Shown piece after piece: positions 1-6,003 of a stretch of 7,461 nt of DNA. Positions within the stretch are counted from its first letter, which is position 1. Every line of letters begins with the position of its first letter. Made by a program: the position numbers and the translations under genes. This DNA comes from Chloroflexota bacterium (GTDB lineage Bacteria > Chloroflexota > Dehalococcoidia > UBA2247 > RBG-13-53-26). Location: assembly GCA_017885485.1 (NCBI GenBank), contig JAFNFZ010000002.1, positions 1 through 7,461 on the forward strand. The letters run 5' to 3'. Under the pieces are notes generated by a model. The model was not told the origin of the DNA. It worked only from the letters and a program-made list of their open reading frames with translations, and made no database searches.

Positions 1-245
1 GCTCGATGAAGAACCTGATCCAGCTGCAGAACTACGCGTTCCCGTGGGACCTGGAACGGGAGATTGGCCGCTTCGTAGACTACTACAACCACCAGCGGTA
101 CCATGAGTCGCTGGACAACGTCACGCCGGCGGACGTCTTCTTCGGGAGGGTCAAGGAGATTCTGTCCAAACGTGAGGAGATCAAACCACAAACACTAGAG
201 GCGCGGCGTCGTCAGCACACGCAGTCGCTGATCCTGGCCGCCTGA
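1..245 (+). CDS. IS3-family transposase (orfB), C-terminal fragment
   Basis: This is the last part of a DDE transposase of the IS3 family, which cuts and joins IS ends. The reading frame is open to the window edge (codons from base 3), so the gene starts upstream and the methionine codon at 6 is internal. Visible are the block beginning KNLIQLQNYAFPW, the run DYYNHQRYHESLDNVTPADV and a basic tail (EARRRQH), which are typical of the C-terminal integrase-core subdomain (rve_3) of this group. The catalytic residues lie outside the window; the third one (Glu) would be expected just before base 1. The gene ends with TGA at 243-245. It differs from the second transposase in the window, so the two ISs are unrelated copies. 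The family call is confident; whether the full gene is intact cannot be seen. Confidence 0.88.
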   Translation, partial: SMKNLIQLQNYAFPWDLEREIGRFVDYYNHQRYHESLDNVTPADVFFGRVKEILSKREEIKPQTLEARRRQHTQSLILAA

Positions 246-314
246 CCGTCGAGGCTGCAGAAGTGTGTCTCAACTTGGAGCCCCGATTTGCCCCACTTTG
301 GCTGACACGATACA
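1..314 (+). mobile_element. 3' end of an IS3-family insertion sequence
   Basis: The transposase tail is followed by a noncoding stretch of about 70 bases. This finishes with TTTGGCTGACACGATACA (297-314), which looks like the right terminal repeat of an IS3-type element (outer end CA). The left end is outside the window, so the pairing of the termini and the target duplication cannot be checked, and the boundary at 314 is an estimate. The element lies downstream of dppF and is convergent with the operon. Confidence 0.55.
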
Positions 315-464
315 GATCTGCTGGCCCATGTGATACGGACTTGTGAACGATTCTCCATGATTAGGGATGATGAACACGTAACCTTCATTCGATCCGCGGA
401 AAGCTACACTCTTCTGTTCGTCTACCGAGTACGCCCCGATCTCCCTCAGTTGACCAGCCAGCAA
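315..464 (-). pseudogene. Possible 5' remnant of a further operon gene, cut by the IS
   Basis: Directly after dppF the minus strand has an open frame starting at TTG (464), overlapping the dppF end by 19 bases. It runs through the host DNA and about 45 bases into the IS before stopping at 270-272. The host part encodes roughly 50 residues, including SVAFRGSNEGYVFIIPNHGE and then SFTSPYHMGQQ. The composition is protein-like, but I do not recognise a family. There is no good ribosome-binding site at an ATG, so the start is uncertain and the frame could be open by chance. Importer operons often carry a hydrolase or amidase after the ATPases, so an IS-truncated gene is reasonable, but this is inference. 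Confidence 0.22.
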
Positions 465-1447
465 GCCACATGATGCTCAGGCTCGATTTCATTCAGCAAG
501 GGTTCCTCGACTGAGCAATGATCCACTGCGATGGGACAACGGGTGTGGAAACGGCAGCCGCATGGTGGGTTGAGAGCGCTGGGCAAGTCGCCGGACAAGA
601 TGATGCGTTCGCGCCTAACCTCCGGGTCAGCGATAGGAATTGCTGACATCAACGCTTGAGTGTATGGATGCAGCGACCTTCCAAATAGCTCTTCTCGGGA
701 CGCTAACTCGACGATTTTTCCCAGATACATCACGGCCACCCTGTCGGAGACGTGCTCGACTACGTTCATATTGTGCGCGATAAAAAGGTAGGTCAGGTCG
801 AATTCCTCTTGTAAATCTTTGAGAAGGTTGAGGACTTGTGACTGGACGGACACATCCAGAGCAGAAACCGGCTCGTCTGCGACGATGAATTTCGGCCGGA
901 GTGCGAGGGCTCGTGCGATACCAATACGTTGTCGCTGGCCACCGGAGAACTGATGAGGGTAGCGCCCGGCATGGTAAGGCTCAAGCCCGACTTTGCACAA
1001 CATTTCCATCACCAATTCGCGTCGCTCTCGCTTCGTCCCAATAGCATGAATCTGCAGCCCTTCGGAGATCGACTTCCCAATCGGCACGCGTGGATCGAGA
1101 GAGGAATACGGATCTTGAAAGATGATCTGCATATCGCGTCGTATGGCTTTTAACTCTTGTCCTTTCAGCGAATGGATGTCTTTACCTTCGAAAAGTACTG
1201 TTCCATGAGTGGGTTCCATCAACCGGATGATGGTGCGTCCAGCAGTGGTTTTGCCGCATCCGGACTCCCCAACCAAGCCGAAGGTTTTCCCTCGCTGGAT
1301 TGCGAAGGATATACCATCGACGGCCTTCACCCAGGCCACGACTCGCCTCCGCCGGCCATCGTCGACCGGAAAATACTTCGCCAGATTCTGAACCTGAATG
1401 AGGGCGTTGTTGTCTTTATCTGCTGTGAGTTCTGTTTGCTTACCCAT
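446..1447 (-). CDS. dppF: Oligopeptide/dipeptide ABC transporter ATP-binding protein (DppF/OppF type)
   Basis: This is one of the two cytoplasmic ATPases that power the importer, paired with the DppD-like protein encoded just upstream. In 333 residues it shows Walker [10 protein letters not shown] (60-68), Q-loop Gln111, signature FSGGQ (167-171), Walker B IVADEP (188-193), D-loop SALD (195-198) and H-loop His225 in the sequence IAHN. The C-terminal oligopeptide-transporter extension is complete and has four cysteines (Cys298, Cys304, Cys311, Cys329) in the order GCRF-RCP-C-ACW. Related subunits can bind an iron-sulfur cluster there. The length is normal for the family. The ATG at 1445-1447 follows a purine-rich stretch (AAGAGAAAGAG), and the dppD stop lies 42 bases upstream. 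It is the last intact operon gene. The symbol is at family level; the substrate (peptide, nickel or other) is not determined. Confidence 0.95.
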   Translation of the reverse strand: MGKQTELTADKDNNALIQVQNLAKYFPVDDGRRRRVVAWVKAVDGISFAIQRGKTFGLVGESGCGKTTAGRTIIRLMEPTHGTVLFEGKDIHSLKGQELKAIRRDMQIIFQDPYSSLDPRVPIGKSISEGLQIHAIGTKRERRELVMEMLCKVGLEPYHAGRYPHQFSGGQRQRIGIARALALRPKFIVADEPVSALDVSVQSQVLNLLKDLQEEFDLTYLFIAHNMNVVEHVSDRVAVMYLGKIVELASREELFGRSLHPYTQALMSAIPIADPEVRRERIILSGDLPSALNPPCGCRFHTRCPIAVDHCSVEEPLLNEIEPEHHVACWLVN

Positions 1448-1489
1448 TACACTCTTTCTCTTACGGGAATGAAGTACGCCAGTGTAAGA

Positions 1490-2548
1490 TCAACTCTCAT
1501 TACCCCCATCAGTTGCCAGAGGTACCTGGCGGCCTTCGGAACTTTGGTGAAGCCAGCAACGTACCTTGTGGCCATTGCCAATCAGGACAAGGTCTGGCTC
1601 TTGTTCATTGCATATCTCCAAGTCGTACTCACGGCGCGCCTGGCAACGGGGGGCGAAACGACAGCCGTCGGGCAGTTCGACTAAATTGGGCACAGAGCCG
1701 GGGATAACATTCAAACGTTTCTCGACCTTCCCCAAAACGGGAATCGAATTGATCAACCCTTGGGTGTAGGGATGAGAGGATTTCGCAAACAAGTCTTTAG
1801 TGTGGGCTGTCTCCAAGATTCGTCCAGCATACATCACCGCTACTCGATCGGCCATCTCGGCAATTACACCCAGTTCATGTGTGATGAGGAGCACCGCTGT
1901 ATTAATGCGTCTGCTTAGATCGCGGATCAGATCCAGGATCTGGGCTTGCACTGTGACGTCAAGGGCTGTCGTGGGCTCATCCGCGATGAGCAACTCCGGA
2001 TTGAGTGCCAGCGCGATAGCAATCATCACGCGTTGCGCCTGGCCGCCTGACATCTGATGGGGATAGGATTTAGCCCGCGTGGACGCGTCGGGAATCCCCA
2101 CTTCACATAGCAAGGAAATCGCTTTATCCAAGGCTGCCGCTTTGTGCATGCCTTGATGGATTTGGAACATCTCCGCTATCTGTTCACCTACCGAGAAGAT
2201 GGGGTTGAGGCTGGACTGAGGTTGCTGGAAGATCATCGAGATTCGGCTCCCCCGCAAATCGACCATCTCCCTTTCAGAAAGGTCAAGGATAGAGGTGCCA
2301 TCGAAGGTCACCTCTCCACTCACGATGCGCCCCGGATGATCCAACAGGCGCATAATAGAGAGGGCCGTCACGGACTTGCCACAACCGGATTCGCCCACTA
2401 GTCCGATGATCTCATTGTGTTGGATGGTGAGATCCACGCCGTCAACGGCCTGGACGACGCCGTCGCGGGTGAAGAAATGGGTTCTCAGGTCCTTCACTTG
2501 GAGTAAAGGCTGTAGGGCTGTATGATCAGAACTTCCTGTCTGTGTCAC
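1490..2548 (-). CDS. dppD: Oligopeptide/dipeptide ABC transporter ATP-binding protein (DppD/OppD type)
   Basis: This is the second ATPase of the importer, expected to form a heterodimer with DppF on the cytoplasmic face of the permease pair. The 352 residues carry Walker A GESGCGKS (52-59), Q-loop Gln108, signature MSGGQ (166-170), Walker B LIADEP (187-192), D-loop ALD (195-197) and H-loop His224 in ITHE. All catalytic motifs are therefore present. The C-terminal domain again has four cysteines (Cys296, Cys302, Cys313, Cys331). The start is GTG at 2546-2548: an in-frame TAA lies only 12 bases further upstream, and GAGGG sits four bases before the GTG. The gene follows dppC after 105 bases, the longest gap inside the BCDF block, and precedes dppF by 42 bases. 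A short hydrophilic tail (about residues 335-352) follows the conserved domain. The symbol is at family level. Confidence 0.95.
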   Translation of the reverse strand: MTQTGSSDHTALQPLLQVKDLRTHFFTRDGVVQAVDGVDLTIQHNEIIGLVGESGCGKSVTALSIMRLLDHPGRIVSGEVTFDGTSILDLSEREMVDLRGSRISMIFQQPQSSLNPIFSVGEQIAEMFQIHQGMHKAAALDKAISLLCEVGIPDASTRAKSYPHQMSGGQAQRVMIAIALALNPELLIADEPTTALDVTVQAQILDLIRDLSRRINTAVLLITHELGVIAEMADRVAVMYAGRILETAHTKDLFAKSSHPYTQGLINSIPVLGKVEKRLNVIPGSVPNLVELPDGCRFAPRCQARREYDLEICNEQEPDLVLIGNGHKVRCWLHQSSEGRQVPLATDGGNES

Positions 2549-2653
2549 TCGACCCTCGGATTACTTCCTACACGCCCATATTCTGCTACATGATAATCGA
2601 ACATCGTGCCCTTGGATAGATGTCGACTTGCATCATGAATAATCCAAAACCGT

Positions 2654-3565
2654 TCATACCCGCAGGTTGGGATCTAACGCGTCTCGAAGACCATCTCCCA
2701 GCAGATTGACAGCGAGGACGGTCAGCATGATGGAAACGCCAGGGAAGATGCTCAGCCACCAGGCACTACTGATATACTGGCGCCCTGTGGTCAACATCTC
2801 GCCCCACGATGGCGTAGGCGGCTGAATCCCGAACCCCAGGAAGCTGAGCGTACTCTCCGCCAAGATCATCTGTGCAAGGGTGAACGTCCAGATGACCACC
2901 ACAGCCGAAAGGATGTTTGGGAGAATATGGAAGAACATGATCCGAAGCTCATGAGCTCCCAAAGCCCGAGAGGCGAGGATGAATTCGCGTTCCTTCAGTG
3001 AGAGGACACTGGAACGCGCGACGCGAGCGAAAGGAGCCCATCCCCAGAGCGTCAGGATAATGATCAGTTTCCACAGCCCTGAACCCACGACAGCCGCTAT
3101 GGTGATGGCCACAATGATAAAGGGGAACGATAGCTGCGCATCTGTGATACGCATGATCAGGTCACTAATGCCACGTCCGAAGAAGCCGGATATGAGTCCC
3201 ATCAATACCCCGAATATACCGGCGATTGTTGCGGAGGTGAGACCAATACCCATCGAAATTCGAGCTCCAAAAACGACCCTGCTCAATACATCTCGACCGA
3301 CCGTATCCGTCCCTAGGATGTGCTCACCGGTGCCTTCACCTATCCATGCTGGGGGAAGCAAGCGTTTCATCAGATCCTGGGACAAAGGGTCGTGTGGGGC
3401 AACCGTCGGAGCGAACAGGGCGGTGAGGACACTGATGATAAAAAGGCCGAGAGCGACCACATTGACCTTGCTCCGAACGAATTCGGAAGCGACCATTCTG
3501 ATCCAGGATACTTCCTTGCTAAGATCATCGGCTGTGTTGCTTGTCATTTCGAGTTGCTTTCTCAA
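2654..3565 (-). CDS. dppC: ABC transporter permease, DppC/OppC type
   Basis: This inner-membrane permease forms the translocation path together with DppB. It has an N-terminal OppC_N region with a membrane segment at about 36-56, then the family motif LGTDTVGRDVLSR (84-96). About five further membrane segments follow (roughly 104-128, 145-163, 165-180, 218-238, 271-290). The cytoplasmic EAA loop that docks the ATPase spans about 193-217 (REFILASRALGAHELRI, then HILPN). The 303 residues are normal for the family. Two starts are possible. TTG at 3563-3565 has a strong GGAGAG six bases upstream. ATG at 3545-3547, six codons later, has GAGAAAG nine bases upstream. I report the longer form without being sure of it. 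The gene begins 17 bases after the dppB stop, so the two are surely co-transcribed. Confidence 0.95.
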   Translation of the reverse strand: MRKQLEMTSNTADDLSKEVSWIRMVASEFVRSKVNVVALGLFIISVLTALFAPTVAPHDPLSQDLMKRLLPPAWIGEGTGEHILGTDTVGRDVLSRVVFGARISMGIGLTSATIAGIFGVLMGLISGFFGRGISDLIMRITDAQLSFPFIIVAITIAAVVGSGLWKLIIILTLWGWAPFARVARSSVLSLKEREFILASRALGAHELRIMFFHILPNILSAVVVIWTFTLAQMILAESTLSFLGFGIQPPTPSWGEMLTTGRQYISSAWWLSIFPGVSIMLTVLAVNLLGDGLRDALDPNLRV

Positions 3566-3582
3566 GAAAGACTCTCCGAGGC

Positions 3583-4500
3583 CTACTGGGCGCGTATGCG
3601 CGGATCAAGGTAATGGTAGAGGATATCCGTCCCCAGGTTGACGGCAACAACTATGATGGCGATGACGAAAACACTGGCCTGAACCACATTGTAGTCACGG
3701 GCCAAAGCAGCTGTGACCACCTGGCGGCCCATTCCGCTCCAAGCGAAGACGATTTCAGTGGTGATGGCTCCACCGAGAAGCTGCCCCACATCCAATCCTA
3801 ACACTGTGGTCAACGTTATCAACACATTTCGGAAGGCGTGTTTACTGACCACCAAGTGATAGGGTATGCCTTTGGCGTGAGCGGCACGAATGTAATCTTG
3901 TCTCAGGACCTCCAGCATTTCCGCTCGAACCACGCGCGTCGTCTTAGCCATAAACCACGCGGCCAATGTTACTGAGGGCAGGATCAAGTGACTAAGATCC
4001 CCTCGACCAAAGGAGGGGAGCAAACGCAAATCAACGGAGAAAACCATGATAAGAAGAATCCCTAACCAGAAGCTCGGCATAGCTTGGCCAATCACAACGA
4101 TCAGGGTAAGGAAATGGCCATATGACTTACCGTGACCCATCGCGGCGAAGACACCCAGGGGGATGGCCACCAGAATGATGAGGACAAGTGCCCCACCTGC
4201 CAATTCCACCGTGGCGGGCAATCGATCAAAGACCATTTCGATAGCTGGGCGATGGGTCAGGAAGGACTCGCCGAAATCAAGAACCGCAGTATGTTGGACG
4301 AATCGTAGATACTGCACATACAGCGGATCGTTGAAGCCCATTCTTTCCCTGAGATCTTCCACGAACTCCGGTGAGGCGTCGGCGGGTGCCAACAGCGAAA
4401 CCGGGTCCCCTGATAGTCGAAGTATGAAGAATAGAACCGTCTGGATGACTACGACTACCAAGATCAACTGAAGCAGACGCCTAGCTATTAATCGGCCCAT
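3583..4500 (-). CDS. dppB: ABC transporter permease, DppB/OppB type
   Basis: This is the partner permease of DppC in the inner membrane. The 305 residues begin with the family's typical short basic start followed by a hydrophobic helix (11-29). A periplasmic stretch with RERMGFNDPLYVQYLRFV (51-68) comes next, then about five more membrane segments (about 101-121, 134-156, 173-190, 226-250, 273-293). The EAA loop is DYIRAAHAKGIPYHLVVSKH (202-221), and the C-terminus is LYHYLDPRIRAQ, as in most DppB proteins. The ATG at 4498-4500 is preceded by a purine-rich GAAAGAGAAA. Only 17 bases separate the start from the end of an IS, so the gene keeps its ribosome-binding region but has been cut off from the native upstream leader and from the binding-protein gene. 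The coding region itself is undamaged. Confidence 0.95.
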   Translation of the reverse strand: MGRLIARRLLQLILVVVVIQTVLFFILRLSGDPVSLLAPADASPEFVEDLRERMGFNDPLYVQYLRFVQHTAVLDFGESFLTHRPAIEMVFDRLPATVELAGGALVLIILVAIPLGVFAAMGHGKSYGHFLTLIVVIGQAMPSFWLGILLIMVFSVDLRLLPSFGRGDLSHLILPSVTLAAWFMAKTTRVVRAEMLEVLRQDYIRAAHAKGIPYHLVVSKHAFRNVLITLTTVLGLDVGQLLGGAITTEIVFAWSGMGRQVVTAALARDYNVVQASVFVIAIIVVAVNLGTDILYHYLDPRIRAQ

Positions 4501-4517
4501 AGGGATTTCTCTTTCGC

Positions 4518-4546
4518 TGTCAGAGGTGGCCTCGGTTTCTTGGACA
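4518..4546 (+). repeat. Left terminal inverted repeat of the IS
   Basis: Read inward from TGTCAGAGGTGG to the inner block TTGGACA, it matches the reverse complement of 5841-5869 at 22 of 29 positions, counted by eye. The conserved blocks are TG at the tip, CAG, GGTGG, CGGTT and TTGGACA. Confidence 0.8.
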
Positions 4547-4584
4547 CAGACATGAGTGGATGAACTGCTCTATTCCTACCGTTG

Positions 4585-4591
4585 AAAGGAG
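4585..4591 (+). promoter_or_regulatory. Ribosome-binding site of orfA
   Basis: AAAGGAG lies eight bases before the ATG at 4600. It decides that start over the in-frame TTG at 4582, which would leave the site inside the coding region. Confidence 0.7.
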
Positions 4592-4599
4592 CAGCGACG

Positions 4600-4905
4600 A
4601 TGAAACGACCCCGGCGGAACCATCCCCCCGTGTTCAAGGCCATAGTGGCGCTTCAGGCACTCCGTGGCGACAAGACCTTGGCTGAACTTGCTCGGCAGCA
4701 CGACATTCATCCCAATCAGATCACGACTTGGAAGAGCCAGCTGCTGGAACACGCCCCCGAGCTCTTCGCCAATGGCCACTCGGGCTCGGCAGACTCCGAG
4801 CACCATATCTAGGAGCTACACGCCAAGATCGGGGAGCTCACCATGGAACGTGAGTTTTTAGCCAACGCGCCCGGGCGCTTCCCCGCGGCGAGCGCCAAGC
4901 GATGA
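4600..4905 (+). pseudogene. IS3-family orfA (helix-turn-helix protein) broken by an amber codon
   Basis: OrfA supplies the DNA-binding part of the IS3 transposase. From ATG 4600 the frame encodes MKRPRRNHPPVFKAIVALQAL, then the helix-turn-helix ELARQHDIHPNQITTWKSQLL, matching the HTH_Tnp_1 type. A TAG at 4810-4812 ends the product after 70 residues. The same frame then continues with ELHAKIGELTMEREFLA and ends in SAKR at the TGA of 4903-4905, which overlaps the orfB ATG. In relatives that downstream block is the leucine-rich, coiled-coil-like end of OrfA, so the TAG looks like a point nonsense mutation at a codon that is often Lys or Glu. The truncated product keeps its helix-turn-helix but loses the oligomerisation segment and any frameshift or coupling into orfB. 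Amber suppression or a sequencing error could also explain it. Confidence 0.8.
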
Positions 4906-5729
4906 TCAATCGGGAGGCCGCCCTGCCTATCGTGCGTCAGTGCGAACTGCTTGAGCTGTCGCGCTCTTCGGTCTACTGCCAGCCTCGGCCAGTGAGTGCG
5001 GCGGATCTCGCGCTCATGCGCCGCCTGGATGAGCTGCGCCTCGCGCATCCATTCCTGGGGGCGCGCAAGCTCGCTGCGATGCTCAAGCTCGAGGGCTTGG
5101 CCGTGGGTCGCCGGCACGTGAGAACGCTCCTGCGCCGCATGGGGCTGGAGGCGATCTACCGCAAGCGGCGAACGAGCCTCCCGGAGCAAGGGCACACGCT
5201 CTACCCGTACCTGCTCTCGGGTGCTGCATCGAGCTGCCGAACCAAGTGTGGGCGGGCCGAAGTCACCTATCTGCCGATGGCCAGGGGCTTTCTCTACCTG
5301 GTGGAGATCCTGGACCTCGCCAGTCGCAAGGTGCTCGCCTGGCGGCCGTCCAATACGCTCGCCACGGACTCCTGTGTCGAGGCGCTCCAGGAAGCGCTCA
5401 ATCGGTTCGGGAGCCCGGAGATCTTCAACACCGACCAAGGTGCGCAGTTTGCCGCTTCCGCGTTCAGCGCAGTGCTCCAGGCCCAAGGCATCCGCATCAG
5501 CATGGACGGCAAGGGCCGATGGATCGACAATGTGTTCGTCGAGCGACTGTGGCGAAGCGTGAAGTACGAGGCGGTCTACCTGCACGCCTACGAGAGTCCG
5601 CGCGAAGCGAACGGGGCGCTGGAGCGCTACTTCGAGTTCTACAACGGGCGCCGGCCACACCAGGCACTTGACGGTCGGACGCCGGAGGGGGCATACTCCG
5701 CCATCAACGAAGTGAGGCAAGCGGCGTGA
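4902..5729 (+). pseudogene. IS3-family orfB (DDE transposase), full length but probably inactive
   Basis: This is the catalytic subunit of the IS. The 275 residues show an HTH_21-type region (about 38-88, with HPFLGARKLAAML) and then the integrase core. The second catalytic Asp is Asp178 (FNTDQGAQF) and the third residue is Glu214 (DNVFVERLWRSVKYE), giving the expected 35 residues between them. The C-terminal block FYNGRRPHQALDGRTPE (246-262) is complete. Two oddities fall at the first catalytic position. Residues about 109-118 (ASSCRTKCGR) do not fit the family, because the usual PNQVWA is present in another frame at 5237-5254. The residue expected to be the first Asp is Glu120 (AEVTYLPM). 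The frame stays open only because the two shifts cancel. The start ATG overlaps the orfA stop. A long minus-strand frame over this gene is a compositional shadow. Confidence 0.85.
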
Positions 5730-5840
5730 ACATGACCCGGGTTGCCCGCCGTGCCACGCGCTGCGCCCTGAGCGGGACGCCGCGCCACCCTGTGGACACC
5801 CCATCAACCTGCGGTTCATCACCAATCGCCTACGAAATTC

Positions 5841-5869
5841 TGTCCAAACAACCGGAACCACCGCTGTCA
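5841..5869 (-). repeat. Right terminal inverted repeat of the IS
   Basis: It starts with TGTCCAAACAACCGG and ends with CCACCGCTGTCA. It is the reverse-complement partner of 4518-4546 and defines the right end of the element at 5869. Confidence 0.8.
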
Positions 5870-5878
5870 CACCAAGAA

Positions 5879-5948
5879 GGGTAGGCCGCACACAAACGCA
5901 ATCGATCATCGCATAACTGGAATTTGAATCATTTGTGGCGACCTACCC
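5879..5948 (-). promoter_or_regulatory. Stem-loop downstream of the binding-protein gene (attenuator or terminator candidate)
   Basis: GGGTAGGCCGCACACAAA (5879-5896) and TTTGTGGCGACCTACCC (5932-5948) are near-perfect reverse complements around a 35-base loop. In the minus-strand RNA the stem has 7 pairs, one U-G wobble, 3 pairs, a single-base bulge and 6 pairs. In plus-strand RNA the wobble becomes a C-A mismatch, which favours function in the operon transcript. It starts 55 bases after the binding-protein stop. The following transcript reads UUCUUGGUG, only a poor U-tract, so partial termination or mRNA protection fits better than a strong terminator. Before the IS arrived it would have ended about 26 bases before the dppB start. 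The role is inferred. Confidence 0.5.
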
Positions 5949-6003
5949 TCTACTTCAAGCGTTCACGCCATCGAACATGAAGTGGATCGTTAGGTCTATA
6001 GCC

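Larger units (their letters stand above)
4518..5869 (+). mobile_element. IS3-family insertion sequence, 1352 bases, ends intact, genes decayed
   Basis: The element has the two-gene layout of the IS3 family: orfA, then orfB in the -1 frame with an ATGA overlap at 4902-4905. Its outer ends are TG and CA, carried on imperfect 29-base inverted repeats, and its length is normal for the family. It is visibly more GC-rich than the surrounding operon, as expected of an acquired element. It lies between the binding-protein gene and dppB, opposite to their direction. The three flanking bases are CGC on the left and CAC on the right, so a 3-base target duplication with one change is possible but not shown. 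Both genes carry apparent lesions, so the copy is probably immobile by itself. Confidence 0.88.

Noticed and set aside
1157..1684. A 175-codon plus-strand frame across the dppD/dppF junction.
   Set aside because: It overlaps two intact ATPase genes in antisense and has no recognisable motif.
3557..3570. A small hairpin CTTTC-TCAA-GAAAG at the dppC start.
   Set aside because: Five pairs are too few to claim a function; purine-rich translation signals near starts produce this often.
2979..3641. A 220-codon plus-strand frame opposite dppC.
   Set aside because: It is antisense to a well-supported permease and crosses the dppB/dppC boundary; its product is Ser/Arg/Pro-rich with no family features.
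4500..4525. An outward promoter formed at the IS left end (CTGACA as a -35 box facing dppB).
   Set aside because: At the correct spacing the -10 position falls on the dppB start codon and reads ATGGGT, so no usable promoter is formed.
4851..4860. The TTTTTA run in orfA as the programmed -1 frameshift site.
   Set aside because: The heptamer reads G TTT TTA in the orfA frame and lacks three identical first bases. The ATGA overlap gives a simpler link to orfB, and the upstream amber stop blocks this route anyway.
4809..5909. A 366-codon open frame on the minus strand opposite orfB.
   Set aside because: It lies wholly over a recognised transposase, crosses the IS end, and its Arg/Ala/Pro-rich product has no domain. 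High GC content in the coding strand explains the lack of stops.
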